A stretch of DNA of 64,000 nt, from positions 119,918 through 183,917 of the forward strand of contig NZ_FOXQ01000011.1 of assembly GCF_900115755.1 (NCBI RefSeq), in the 5' to 3' direction. Both the position numbers and the translations under genes were made by a program. The stretch is from Parafilimonas terrae. Its GTDB lineage: Bacteria > Bacteroidota > Bacteroidia > Chitinophagales > Chitinophagaceae. The notes beneath the pieces are model-generated. The model was not told the origin of the DNA, did not search any database, and saw only the letters and a list, made by a program, of their open reading frames with translations. Shown one piece after another: positions 19,321 to 27,826 of the stretch; positions within the stretch are counted from its first letter, which is position 1; every line of letters begins with the position of its first letter.

Positions 19321-20421
19321 ATGGTATACAGGGTTCTTGGTTTAATGAGTGGATCTTCTTTAGACGGGCTGGACATTGTTTTTACAGAGCTGGAAGAAAA
19401 CCGCGGCTCATGGAGTTATAATATACTTGCAGCAGATTGTTATGGGTACAATGATGAATGGAAGCAACAACTCACCAATGCAAAAACAAGCAGCGCATAT
19501 AATTATTGTTTATTGCATGCCGCTTATGGTAAATATCTTGCGGATTGTGTAAACAGGTTTATTGAGGAAAACAACCTGCATCATCGGGTTCAGTTAATCG
19601 CTTCGCATGGCCACACGGTTTTTCATGATCCTTCTAATGGTATAACAACACAATTGGGCTGTGGCGCAACGCTGGCTGCTTTAACGGGCATTAATGTAGT
19701 AAGCGATTTACGGATAATAGATGTCGCTTTAGGCGGGCAGGGCGCACCTATCGTTCCAATGGGTGAAAAACTCTTATTTCCTGATTATGATTTTTACCTG
19801 AATATCGGCGGCATTGCCAACCTTTCTTTTCAGCAACAAAATAATTTTATAGCTTTTGATGTTTGCCCGGCCAACCGCGTATTAAATATGCTGGCGCAGG
19901 AAGCCGGTAAAGAATTTGATGAAGACGGGAACATGGCTTCATCAGGCAGTTTAAATACTGCACTCCTTGAAAACCTGAATGCATTGGATTATTATCAGCA
20001 GCCTGCGCCCAAATCACTTTCTAATAATTTTGGAACAGATACTGTATTTCCAATCATTAAATCTTTCGATGCAAATACTGCAGATGCTTTGAATACTTAT
20101 ACCGGACATATTGCTTACCAGTTAAAACGAGCTGCCGCTGCATTAACTGCAAACCGGCAGGCGCAGCAGCTTTATAAACTGCTTATTACCGGCGGCGGCG
20201 CTTTCAATAAATTCCTTATTGAAAAAATAAAGGAAAATTTAGCATCTTTAAACATTGAAACGATTGTTGCCGAAAATAATATTGTACAGTATAAGGAAGC
20301 TTTAATTATGGCTTTGCTTGGCATATTAAGATGGCGGGAAGAAAATACTGTACTGGCTTCGGTTACAGGCGCATCAAGAAACAGCATCGGTGGCGCCGTT
20401 TGGATGGGACAGGAAGCCTGA
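19321..20421 (+). CDS. anmK: Anhydro-N-acetylmuramic acid kinase
   Basis: AnmK phosphorylates and opens 1,6-anhydro-MurNAc from recycled peptidoglycan to give MurNAc-6-phosphate. The 366-residue protein starts with the family signature GLMSGSSLDGLD (residues 7-18). It also has ASHGHTVFHDP, GGQGAPIVPMGEKLLF with the sugar-contact segment, YLNIGGIANLSF, and LLITGGGAFN from the ASKHA nucleotide-binding fold. Length is normal for the family. A small lipoprotein gene follows 50 bp downstream. No other murein-recycling genes are in view. Confidence 0.95.
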   Translation: MVYRVLGLMSGSSLDGLDIVFTELEENRGSWSYNILAADCYGYNDEWKQQLTNAKTSSAYNYCLLHAAYGKYLADCVNRFIEENNLHHRVQLIASHGHTVFHDPSNGITTQLGCGATLAALTGINVVSDLRIIDVALGGQGAPIVPMGEKLLFPDYDFYLNIGGIANLSFQQQNNFIAFDVCPANRVLNMLAQEAGKEFDEDGNMASSGSLNTALLENLNALDYYQQPAPKSLSNNFGTDTVFPIIKSFDANTADALNTYTGHIAYQLKRAAAALTANRQAQQLYKLLITGGGAFNKFLIEKIKENLASLNIETIVAENNIVQYKEALIMALLGILRWREENTVLASVTGASRNSIGGAVWMGQEA

Positions 20422-20471
20422 TGCTGTAATAAAACCATGCTTATGCCGTTAATATATTTGAAACAGATTGT

Positions 20472-20894
20472 ATGAAGTATTTGATTGTTGCACTAACTGT
20501 GTTTGTTTTTTTCTCCTGCAAAGAGAAATTTGATTCAAAAAACTACGCTGAAAATAAGATAAGCCTTGCCCAGCGTGAAAGTGAACATCCTGAACAATTC
20601 ATTCACCTGTCGTCGGATGATAAAAGAAATCTTTTTGGAAATACGGTAATTAAAGGAAAACTTGTAAATACCGCTTCTGTTGCAGCTTATAAAAATACGC
20701 GCCTTAAAATGCTTTGTTATAAAAACGGCATACGCGTGGAAGAACACGAAGATGTTATACCATCCATACTCAAACCCGGAGCAACTAAAACTTTTAAGAT
20801 ACGTTACCACCTGCCAAAAGGCACAGACAGCCTGGCTTTATCTGTTATGAGTGCAGACACTTTAAGCGATGCCATTGCTTCTTCAAAAGAATGA
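20472..20894 (+). CDS. Small putative lipoprotein of unknown function
   Basis: The 140-residue product begins with a lipoprotein signal ([16 protein letters not shown]), with the cysteine at residue 16 as the probable lipidation site. The mature part is a short beta-rich domain ([34 protein letters not shown]) resembling an immunoglobulin-like or FxLYD-type fold. I recognise no named family. It is co-directional with anmK, and its last 12 bases overlap the end of the convergent adenine deaminase gene. Confidence 0.75.
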   Translation: MKYLIVALTVFVFFSCKEKFDSKNYAENKISLAQRESEHPEQFIHLSSDDKRNLFGNTVIKGKLVNTASVAAYKNTRLKMLCYKNGIRVEEHEDVIPSILKPGATKTFKIRYHLPKGTDSLALSVMSADTLSDAIASSKE

Positions 20895-22526
20895 AAAACT
20901 GTCGCCATTAAACAAGCCTTTATCGCTGAGTTTTATATGCGGGATCACCAGCAGCGCCATAAAGCTTAAGGTCATAAACGGCGCTGATAAATTTGAGCCA
21001 AGCGCTTTTGCCATTTTATCAATCTCCGTATAAGCTGCCGCAACTTTATAACCATCACCTGCGCTCATCAAACCTGCGACCGGCAAAGCAACTATTCTTT
21101 CATTACCCGCATCATCTGCACAGCTTACACCGCCCTTTGCTTCAATAATTAAATTGATCGCTTTTATTAATGATTTATCATCGCAGCCAACTGCAACAAT
21201 ATTATGGCTGTCGTGTGCAACAGACGAAGCAATGGCCCCATTTTTCAAACCCATATTTTTTATAAACGCTTTGGCAACAGGCGCTTTCCTGTAGCGGTTA
21301 ACCACAACTATTTTTAAAATATCGTTTTCCACATTGCTTACCAGTTCATCGTTTGCCAGCGTTGGTTTTACCAGTAATTTATTGGTGATGAGCTGGCCGT
21401 CTAACGCTTCTATTACCGGAATTTTATCATTGGTTAAATTCAATTCATCCGCAGTAAATTTTATATCGTTTACACTTACCTTATCAATAGAAAAATTGTT
21501 GATGGGTTTTACAGGAATGGATTGAAGTTTTGTTGATCCGCTTTCAGCAACAAGCTCACCGTTAATATAGGTTTGTAATACATCAAATGATGTAAGATTT
21601 TTTACAACAATAAAATCTGCGGCATCGCCTTTATTCAACAAGCCAACATTCAGCTTATAATGTTCAACAGGATTGATGCATGCAGCCTGCAATACTTTAA
21701 AAACATTTATTCCTTTTGCAACGGCGCGCTCACACAATTTGTTGATATGCCCTTCGGCCAAGCTATCAGGATGTTTGTCATCGCTGCAAAACATTATTTT
21801 GTTTGGGTAATCATTCAGCAAATCAATCAACGCCTCAAAATTTTTGGCAGCGCTGCCTTCGCGAATAAGTATTTTCATGCCATATTGCAGTTTATCCAGC
21901 GCTTCTTCTTTCGTAAAACATTCATGGTCTGTTGATATGCCTGCTTCAATATATTTTTTAGCATCTTCACCGCGCAAACCCGGGGCATGCCCATCGACAG
22001 GTTTATTTAATTTTTTAGCAGCCGCAATCTTTTTCATCACTTCATCATCACCCAACAATACGCCGGGAAAATTCATCATCTCGCTTAAATATTTTATCTC
22101 CGGCTTCTGTAATAATTGCTCAACATCGTTGCTGTTCAAGGCAGCGCCTGCTGTTTCAAAAACCGTTGCAGGCACACAACTGGGCGCTCCAAAATTGAAT
22201 TTAAAGTTCACTCCCCTCCCGTTCTCAATCATAAACTCAACGCCTTCCATGCCGCAAACATTGGCAATTTCATGCGGATCACTTATGGTGGCCACCGTGC
22301 CATGCACAACTGCCAGCCTCGCAAATTCCGAAGGCACAAGCATACTGCTTTCAATATGCACATGACTGTCAATAAAACCTGGCAAAATGTAAGGCAATGT
22401 TTTGTTCTCTTCACCATAAATTTCAACAGAAACTATTTTTCCATTTTCTATAAAAAACGCTGCTTCATTTATGGCTTTGCTTTTGATATTTACATAATTT
22501 CCTTTAACTGAAAATGTATGGGGCAT
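20883..22526 (-). CDS. ade: Adenine deaminase
   Basis: Ade converts adenine to hypoxanthine and ammonia in purine salvage. The 547-residue amidohydrolase-fold protein shows [14 protein letters not shown] (metal-binding HxH), [17 protein letters not shown] and SDDKHPDSL. The C-terminal adenine-deaminase-specific domain includes [15 protein letters not shown] and GGVSCADD. Length and motifs fit the ade family rather than the adenosine deaminase-like ADE enzymes. Its 3' end overlaps the convergent lipoprotein gene by 12 bp. It is divergent from the YCII gene, with 301 bp between them. Confidence 0.95.
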   Translation of the reverse strand: MPHTFSVKGNYVNIKSKAINEAAFFIENGKIVSVEIYGEENKTLPYILPGFIDSHVHIESSMLVPSEFARLAVVHGTVATISDPHEIANVCGMEGVEFMIENGRGVNFKFNFGAPSCVPATVFETAGAALNSNDVEQLLQKPEIKYLSEMMNFPGVLLGDDEVMKKIAAAKKLNKPVDGHAPGLRGEDAKKYIEAGISTDHECFTKEEALDKLQYGMKILIREGSAAKNFEALIDLLNDYPNKIMFCSDDKHPDSLAEGHINKLCERAVAKGINVFKVLQAACINPVEHYKLNVGLLNKGDAADFIVVKNLTSFDVLQTYINGELVAESGSTKLQSIPVKPINNFSIDKVSVNDIKFTADELNLTNDKIPVIEALDGQLITNKLLVKPTLANDELVSNVENDILKIVVVNRYRKAPVAKAFIKNMGLKNGAIASSVAHDSHNIVAVGCDDKSLIKAINLIIEAKGGVSCADDAGNERIVALPVAGLMSAGDGYKVAAAYTEIDKMAKALGSNLSAPFMTLSFMALLVIPHIKLSDKGLFNGDSFSFF

Positions 22527-22827
22527 GTGATAAATTTATGACTGTAAAGCTAAATTCAAATGCGGGTTTTAAGCATGTTATATTTTCCGGGTGCATTCTG
22601 AGCTTATCTATTATTCAAAAATCATCAAAAGCTTAATTTCATTTGTGCAAACAAGTTGGCAGCCTTGCAGGCGCAGATAATATATTTCACATTGATTTAC
22701 GCAATCTCCGGAAGAATCATAAAAAATTTACAAAGCTTGTCCATTTTTTTAAAACGCATTTGTTATACAGTTATTAATCAAATTTTATAACCTGTTCTTT
22801 TAAGCGAGAACAAAAAAATTTTAATTT
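22527..22827. other. Divergent intergenic region between ade and the YCII/sigma operon
   Basis: This AT-rich stretch has no reading frame of note. It must hold the promoters of both divergent genes. A 5-bp inverted repeat GTTCT...AGAAC (22794-22811) lies 17 bp before the YCII start codon; it is too short to call an operator with confidence. Confidence 0.4.
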
Positions 22828-23181
22828 ATGGATGAATACATGTTAATCTTCCGGCATGAAGATGGTAAAAAAATAGCATCACCGGAGCAGATACAAACCT
22901 GGATGAAACAAACAATGGACTGGATTGGCAGCATTGCAGCCCAAAATAAATTTGTGGCTGGCAACGGGCTTATTTTTGATGATGCCAAAGTTGTGCATCA
23001 TAATAATGTTGTAACCAACGGGCCTTTTGGCGATATTAAAGAAACACTGGGCGGGTATCTTATTGTGAAAGCGGAATCTATTGATGAAGCTGTTGAATTT
23101 GCTAAAGGATCGCCGGTTCTGCAAGGCCCCGGCAATACGATGGAAGTAAGAAGAATAGCCAAAAATGATGATAAGCATTAA
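22828..23181 (+). CDS. YCII-related (DGPF-type) protein
   Basis: The 117-residue protein has the YCII fold typical of genes paired with ECF sigma factors: MLIFRHEDG near the N-terminus, VTNGPFGDIKETLGGYLIVKA in the middle and A-F-A-x-G-x-P ending in EVRRI. These proteins have a ferredoxin-like fold and no proven enzymatic role. They often accompany ECF42-type sigma genes, as here, where the sigma gene starts 45 bp downstream. The pair is presumably one transcription unit, interrupted by a hairpin with a T-run at 23195. Confidence 0.92.
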   Translation: MDEYMLIFRHEDGKKIASPEQIQTWMKQTMDWIGSIAAQNKFVAGNGLIFDDAKVVHHNNVVTNGPFGDIKETLGGYLIVKAESIDEAVEFAKGSPVLQGPGNTMEVRRIAKNDDKH

Positions 23182-23194
23182 ATAATCAAAAAGC

Positions 23195-23226
23195 AGCTTC
23201 CGCGAGCAATATTGCGGAAGCTTTTT
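23195..23226 (+). terminator. Terminator-like hairpin abutting the sigma-factor start codon
   Basis: AGCTTCCGC (23195-23203) pairs perfectly with GCGGAAGCT (23214-23222) and is followed by TTTTT (23222-23226). The next base is the A of the likely ATG start codon of the ECF sigma factor. It has the form of an intrinsic terminator or attenuator placed exactly between the YCII and sigma genes, and it leaves no room for a Shine-Dalgarno site. Confidence 0.7.
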
Positions 23227-24465
23227 ATGGAAAACCAGCAATTAATACCACATTTATTCAGAACAGAATTTGCAAAAATCACTGCTGTTTTATGCAAGTT
23301 TTTTGGCATTGAACATATTGAAACAGCAGAAGATATTGCAGGCGAAACTTTTTTATCGGCACTCGAAACCTGGACGTACAAAGGCATTCCGCCCAATCCT
23401 GCTGCCTGGCTTTATACAGTTGCTAAAAACAAAGCAAAAAACCATATCGCCCGTAATAAAATATTTAGAGGTAAAATTCAATCGCAATTAAAAAATGATT
23501 TTACAAACGTTGAAACGATAGAGATAGATCTTTCTGAAAAAAATATTACCGACAGCCAGTTGCAAATGATGTTTGCTATATGCCATCCTTCCATACCCGC
23601 TGAAGCGCAGATAGGCCTCGCTTTGCGCATCCTTTGCGGTTTTGGGATAGAAGAAATTGCCAATGCTTTTCTCAGCAATAAAGAAACCGTTAGCAAAAGG
23701 TTATCGCGTGCCAAAGAAAAGCTGAAGCAGGAAAATGTAATAATTGCATTTCCGCCAAAACAGGAAATATATAAGCGCTTACATAATGTGCTTATTACTT
23801 TATACTTATTGTTTAATGAAGGTTATTATTCAGAAAGTAAAGATGTTGTGCTTCGGGAAGACCTTTGCCAGGAAGCAATGCGGTTAACTTATTTGCTTGC
23901 TGATAATGAACAAACCAACCTGCCGCCGGTGAATGCGCTGCTGGCTTTAATGTGTTTGCAAGCTTCACGTTTTGCGGCCAGGAAGAATGAAAACGGTGAA
24001 CCGGTTTTATACTATGACCAGGACGAAAGTTTATGGAACCGTGAACTTATAACCAAAGGAATATATTACCTGCACAAATCATCAACAGGAAATACTATTT
24101 CAAAATATCATATAGAAGCAACCATTGCCTATTGGCACACAATAAAAGAAGATAGCGAAGAAAAATGGGAAAACATTTTACAAATGTATAACCGCTTGCT
24201 GCAGCTTGAATATTCGCCGGTGGCGGCGCTGAACCGCACATTTGCGCTTTCAAAAGTTTATGGAAAAGAACGGGCAATTAAAGAAGCAGAAAAACTGCAG
24301 TTAACGGGCAGCCAATATTATTATGCTTTGCTTGGCGAATTATATACAGGCATTGATAACAACAGGGCCAGGTTAAATTTTGACAATGCTATTCATTTGG
24401 CTAAAACCACTGCTGATAAAGAGGTTTTGATGAAGAAAATAGATTTACTTAATATCAGTCAATAA
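23227..24465 (+). CDS. ECF42-type RNA polymerase sigma factor with C-terminal extension
   Basis: The 412-residue protein combines an ECF sigma core with a long helical C-terminal domain (DUF6596-like, TPR-like), the architecture of group ECF42. Region 2 is seen in ETFLSALETWTYKGIPPNPAAWLYTVAKNKA and region 4 in GFGIEEIANAFLSNKETVSKRLSRAKEKL. The extension includes LLFNEGYY and LCQEAMRL, usual for this group. ECF42 members lack a classical anti-sigma factor and are encoded beside YCII/DGPF proteins, as here. I prefer ATG 23227 (MENQQL) over the TTG at 23212, which lies inside the upstream hairpin. Regulation may involve that hairpin. Confidence 0.92.
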   Translation: MENQQLIPHLFRTEFAKITAVLCKFFGIEHIETAEDIAGETFLSALETWTYKGIPPNPAAWLYTVAKNKAKNHIARNKIFRGKIQSQLKNDFTNVETIEIDLSEKNITDSQLQMMFAICHPSIPAEAQIGLALRILCGFGIEEIANAFLSNKETVSKRLSRAKEKLKQENVIIAFPPKQEIYKRLHNVLITLYLLFNEGYYSESKDVVLREDLCQEAMRLTYLLADNEQTNLPPVNALLALMCLQASRFAARKNENGEPVLYYDQDESLWNRELITKGIYYLHKSSTGNTISKYHIEATIAYWHTIKEDSEEKWENILQMYNRLLQLEYSPVAALNRTFALSKVYGKERAIKEAEKLQLTGSQYYYALLGELYTGIDNNRARLNFDNAIHLAKTTADKEVLMKKIDLLNISQ

Positions 24466-24510
24466 TTCTTCATTAACATTACCGGCTGTACTTTCATCAA
24501 AATTTTTGAA

Positions 24511-25083
24511 ATGACCATACGGCAAAGGATAATGAAGATTTTGTACCCGATTATTATGAAAAGAAATTCCAATAAGGGCATTTATTTTAACAAGCAACAC
24601 GCTCAACCCGCAATATCAATCTATAACTTCAGTGTTGAATTAAACAATGGTAAAACAGAAAATCTTTCTTCATTCAAAGGCAAAAAACTGATGATTGTAA
24701 ATACCGCTTCCAATTGTGGTTATACCAATCAATATGAGAACCTGGAAAAATTATACAAACAGTATAATGTGGCCATCATTGGTTTTCCTGCAAATGATTT
24801 TCATGAACAGGAAAAAGGTAACGATGAGGCTATTGCGGAGTTTTGCAAAGTGAATTACGGCGTAACATTTCCGTTGGCAAAAAAATCAGTTGTTATAAAA
24901 AAGCCCAATCAAAATAAGGTATTTGAATGGCTGAGTAATGAACACGAAAATGGCTGGCTGAATAAAGCGCCTGTTTGGAATTTCACCAAATACCTTATTA
25001 ATGAAGAAGGCATGCTTACGCATTATTTTGAACCGGGTATTGATCCGTTAAGCAAAGAAATTATCAATGCAATTCAATCGTAA
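24511..25083 (+). CDS. Glutathione peroxidase family thiol peroxidase
   Basis: The 190-residue protein belongs to the GPx family; bacterial members mostly use thioredoxin to reduce hydroperoxides. The peroxidatic cysteine is C69 in NTASNCGYT, followed by FPANDFHEQE and the tryptophan in PVWNFTKYL that completes the active site. The usual FxxNQF glutamine motif reads FPANDF, a common Bacteroidota variant. A basic, hydrophobic N-terminal 30-residue extension precedes the core and may anchor or target the protein. It starts 45 bp after the sigma-factor gene and could be cotranscribed with it. Confidence 0.92.
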   Translation: MTIRQRIMKILYPIIMKRNSNKGIYFNKQHAQPAISIYNFSVELNNGKTENLSSFKGKKLMIVNTASNCGYTNQYENLEKLYKQYNVAIIGFPANDFHEQEKGNDEAIAEFCKVNYGVTFPLAKKSVVIKKPNQNKVFEWLSNEHENGWLNKAPVWNFTKYLINEEGMLTHYFEPGIDPLSKEIINAIQS

Positions 25084-25119
25084 ATTGCATTATCTATTGA
25101 TGAATTATAAAAGGAATGC

Positions 25120-25539
25120 ATGAGTGAAACATTAAACCGGCCGGTACGTGTGCTGGTTGCCAAAGTTGGGCTGGATGGCCACGACCGTGGCGCAAAAGTT
25201 ATTGCAACAGCTTTGCGGGATGCTGGCATGGAAGTTATTTATACCGGGTTGCGCCAAACGCCTGAAATGGTTGTAAACACTGCATTGCAGGAAGATGTTG
25301 ATGCAATAGGCATAAGCATTTTGAGCGGTGCGCACATGACGGTTTTTCCAAAGATCATTAAGCTGATGCAGGAAAAAGATATGAATGATGTGCTGGTTAC
25401 CGGCGGCGGCATTATTCCCGATGATGATATGAAGGCATTGCATGAAATGGGCGTGGGCAAATTATTTGCACCAGGCGCCAACACGCATGAAATAGCTGGT
25501 TATATTAAGGATTGGGTGAAGAAGTACAGGAACTTTTAA
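25120..25539 (+). CDS. Stand-alone B12-binding subunit of an acyl-CoA mutase
   Basis: The 139-residue protein is a single cobalamin-binding Rossmann domain of the methylmalonyl-CoA mutase C-terminal type. The base-off/His-on motif DxHxxG is present as D19-G-H21-D-R-G24, with ISILSGAH and [11 protein letters not shown] for the dimethylbenzimidazole pocket. Small separate subunits like this pair with a large mutase subunit (methylmalonyl- or isobutyryl-CoA mutase type), which must be encoded elsewhere. An enoyl-CoA hydratase gene lies 660 bp downstream, with two unrelated small genes between. Confidence 0.9.
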   Translation: MSETLNRPVRVLVAKVGLDGHDRGAKVIATALRDAGMEVIYTGLRQTPEMVVNTALQEDVDAIGISILSGAHMTVFPKIIKLMQEKDMNDVLVTGGGIIPDDDMKALHEMGVGKLFAPGANTHEIAGYIKDWVKKYRNF

Positions 25540-25548
25540 ATTTGTATT

Positions 25549-25740
25549 ATGAATGGAAAAAAGATAAGAATATTTAAGACTTTCCAGGAACAAGAAATAC
25601 ATCATCTCCAATGGATGATAAACAGTACCCCAAAAGAAAGGTTTAGTGCACTTCTCAAAATGCAGCAACTGACAAATAAGTTTAAAAAAAATATTCCCGC
25701 AAAAAGAACTATAATAATCCATAATGGATCTGCTCAATAA
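25549..25740 (+). CDS. Small protein, possible antitoxin partner of the nucleotidyltransferase
   Basis: The 63-residue basic protein (IKTFQEQEIHHLQ-like N-terminus, then TPKERFSALLKMQQL) has no recognised domain. It starts 9 bp after the B12-domain gene, and its last 17 bases overlap the start of the nucleotidyltransferase gene, implying translational coupling. Small partners of this size with an EEFHL/RxxxLxxMQQL pattern precede DUF6036-type nucleotidyltransferases in other Bacteroidota, from memory. The antitoxin role is inference. Confidence 0.65.
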   Translation: MNGKKIRIFKTFQEQEIHHLQWMINSTPKERFSALLKMQQLTNKFKKNIPAKRTIIIHNGSAQ

Positions 25741-26206
25741 TGAATTTCTGCTCTTTCTTTCCTGCGCATTTCAAAACAACCTGAAATATTTGCTTGTTGG
25801 TGGTTATGCGGTAAATTATCATGGTTATAACAGGAACACAAGAGATTTGGATGTATGGCTGCAGCCAACAAATATAAACAGGGATATCTTTATTAAAACA
25901 TTGCTTTGCATGAATTATTCAGAGCAGGAAGTAGCACCTCTTTATGAAGAAGACTTTACCGGCCTGTTTAAAGCAACTATCGGGCCTTATGATGCTTCTA
26001 TTGATTTTCTCACTTTTTTTGATTTTTCATTAGACTTTGAAGACGCTTACTTAAAAAGAGAAGTCCTTGAAATTGATAAAAACATTCCGGCAAATTTTGT
26101 TTCTTATGAAATTTTAATCAACATGAAATTAAAAGCAAGCCGCGATAAAGACTTGTGGGATATTGCACGGCTTAACGAATTGCAGAAATTAAAAAACAAA
26201 AAATGA
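25724..26206 (+). CDS. Nucleotidyltransferase-fold protein (DUF6036/AbiEii-like)
   Basis: The 160-residue protein shows the minimal nucleotidyltransferase motif VGGYAVNYHGYNRNTRDLDVW, with the paired acidic residues DLD as metal ligands and a third acid in ASIDFLTF. Such proteins act as toxins or RNA-modifying enzymes in AbiE-like type IV toxin-antitoxin systems, or as orphan transferases. It overlaps its small upstream partner by 17 bp and its stop codon overlaps the start of the enoyl-CoA hydratase gene (ATGA-type). It therefore sits tightly within a metabolic operon. Confidence 0.8.
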   Translation: MDLLNNEFLLFLSCAFQNNLKYLLVGGYAVNYHGYNRNTRDLDVWLQPTNINRDIFIKTLLCMNYSEQEVAPLYEEDFTGLFKATIGPYDASIDFLTFFDFSLDFEDAYLKREVLEIDKNIPANFVSYEILINMKLKASRDKDLWDIARLNELQKLKNKK

Positions 26207-26982
26207 GTTACCAAACATTACAAACATTATTAGATGATAATATTTACACGATCATCATTAACCGGCCTGATAAACTGAATGCATTAAACAGAACCGTGAT
26301 AGAAGAATTAAGCGCTGCAGTTGATGAAGTGTATAAAAGCGATAAAATAAAATCTGCCATTATTACGGGCGCCGGCGAAAAAGCTTTTGTTGCGGGCGCA
26401 GATATAAGCGAGTTTCTTCAGCTTGATGGCACTGCCGGCGAAGCGCTGGCAAGAAAAGGACAGGAAATGGTGTTTGATAAAATTGAAAATTGTCCCAAAC
26501 CAATTATTGCCGCCGTAAATGGTTTTGCATTGGGCGGCGGTTGCGAGCTGGCATTAGCCTGTCATTTTATTATAGCAAGCAGCAATGCAAAGTTTGGCCA
26601 GCCTGAAGTAAACCTTGGGCTTATTCCCGGTTATGGGGGCACGCAGCGGCTTACCCAACTGGCAGGCAAAAACAGGGCAATGCAGTTAATGATGACGGGC
26701 GAAATAATTTCTGCGGAAGATGCACAGCAATATGGAATAGTAAATAAAATTGTTGCGCCTGTAGAATTATTGAATGAAGTAAAGAAAATATTAAATGTTA
26801 TTAATACAAAAGCGCCGCTGGCCATTGCAAAAGTTATTGCATGCATTAACAACTTCGATCATACTCAACAGGGTTATGATTTTGAAATGAAAAAATTTGG
26901 GGAATGCTTTGATACGGCCGATGCAAAAGAAGGGGCCGCCGCTTTTCTTGAAAAAAGAAAACCTGTTTTTTCAGGAAGATAA
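26203..26982 (+). CDS. Enoyl-CoA hydratase/isomerase
   Basis: The 259-residue crotonase-fold enzyme adds water to trans-2-enoyl-CoA in fatty acid or branched-chain amino acid breakdown. Both catalytic glutamates are present: E115 in GGGCELALAC and E135 in GQPEVNLGLIPGYGG. The oxyanion-hole segment AGADISEF is intact. Length is normal. It overlaps the upstream nucleotidyltransferase stop codon by 4 bp, so it depends on that transcript or on an internal promoter. A strong bidirectional terminator lies between it and the convergent ferritin gene. Confidence 0.95.
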   Translation: MSYQTLQTLLDDNIYTIIINRPDKLNALNRTVIEELSAAVDEVYKSDKIKSAIITGAGEKAFVAGADISEFLQLDGTAGEALARKGQEMVFDKIENCPKPIIAAVNGFALGGGCELALACHFIIASSNAKFGQPEVNLGLIPGYGGTQRLTQLAGKNRAMQLMMTGEIISAEDAQQYGIVNKIVAPVELLNEVKKILNVINTKAPLAIAKVIACINNFDHTQQGYDFEMKKFGECFDTADAKEGAAAFLEKRKPVFSGR

Positions 26983-27030
26983 AGCTGAAACGTTAATGCC
27001 GTGAAATACGAGCACGGCGAAAGAATATAA

Positions 27031-27064
27031 ATGAACAATGCCTGCAAGAGCAGGCATTGTTCAT
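27031..27064. terminator. Bidirectional hairpin terminator
   Basis: ATGAACAATGCCTGC (27031-27045) pairs perfectly with GCAGGCATTGTTCAT (27050-27064) around an AAGA loop, a 15-bp stem. It lies between the convergent enoyl-CoA hydratase and ferritin genes, so it can end both transcripts. Confidence 0.8.
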
Positions 27065-27084
27065 TTAATTCGCTTTAGAATAAA

Positions 27085-27603
27085 TCAATGTTTTTTATTG
27101 CCATGGCCTTCACCGCCCATGTTCATAATATCCCTGTCAAAAAGATAGAGGCCGCTTTTATCATCGCCGATTAATTCAAGTTTATCATTACATTCCCTCG
27201 CAAGCTTTTCTTCTTCCAGTTGCTCATTTACGTACCACTGCAGAAAATTATGGGTGGCATAATCTTTTTCTTTCAGGCTCATATCCACCAGTTCATTTAT
27301 GCTTTCACTCACCTTTACTTCATGTTTAAAAAGTTCTTCAAATGCTTTCTTTAAAGAAACGAAAGTTAAAGTGGGTTGTTCCAAAGCCGGCACCACAGCA
27401 AAACCGCCACGCTCATTTATATAAGTGATGAGTTTAAGCATATGCATGCGCTCTTCGTCGCTGTGCTTAAAGAAAAACTGTGTTACGCCTTTCAGGCCCG
27501 GTTGTATATCGGCCCAGCTTGCCATAGCAAGGTATGCCTGCGAAGATTGCGCCTCCATAAGCACTTGTTTATTCAGAGCTTCCTGCATTGATGGGGATAA
27601 CAT
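27085..27603 (-). CDS. ftnA: Ferritin (non-haem)
   Basis: The 172-residue protein is a bacterial-type ferritin that oxidises and stores iron in a 24-mer shell. Ferroxidase-centre residues are visible: E17, the E51-x-x-H54 motif in DEERMHM, E94 region in FKHEVKVSESI, and Q in NEQLEEE. The His/Gly-rich tail (MGGEGHGNKKH) is typical of Bacteroidota ferritins. It is monocistronic, convergent with the enoyl-CoA hydratase gene. Confidence 0.95.
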   Translation of the reverse strand: MLSPSMQEALNKQVLMEAQSSQAYLAMASWADIQPGLKGVTQFFFKHSDEERMHMLKLITYINERGGFAVVPALEQPTLTFVSLKKAFEELFKHEVKVSESINELVDMSLKEKDYATHNFLQWYVNEQLEEEKLARECNDKLELIGDDKSGLYLFDRDIMNMGGEGHGNKKH

Positions 27604-27826
27604 AATATAATAGTTTGGTGCTAAAAATTAATTTAATACAAGTGTAAACAAATTTAACCGTAACGCACAAGATCATTTATAAAAAAATTGCCCGCAAGAA
27701 ACCTGCGCCGGCATTTTGTCTTCTTTATTACTTTCGCTTCAAACTGGCTAATATTCAGTTCGGTTTATTTGTACCCTTTTATTCAAATCAAACACTATCA
27801 GCAGCCTGTATTACATATTCGCGCAA

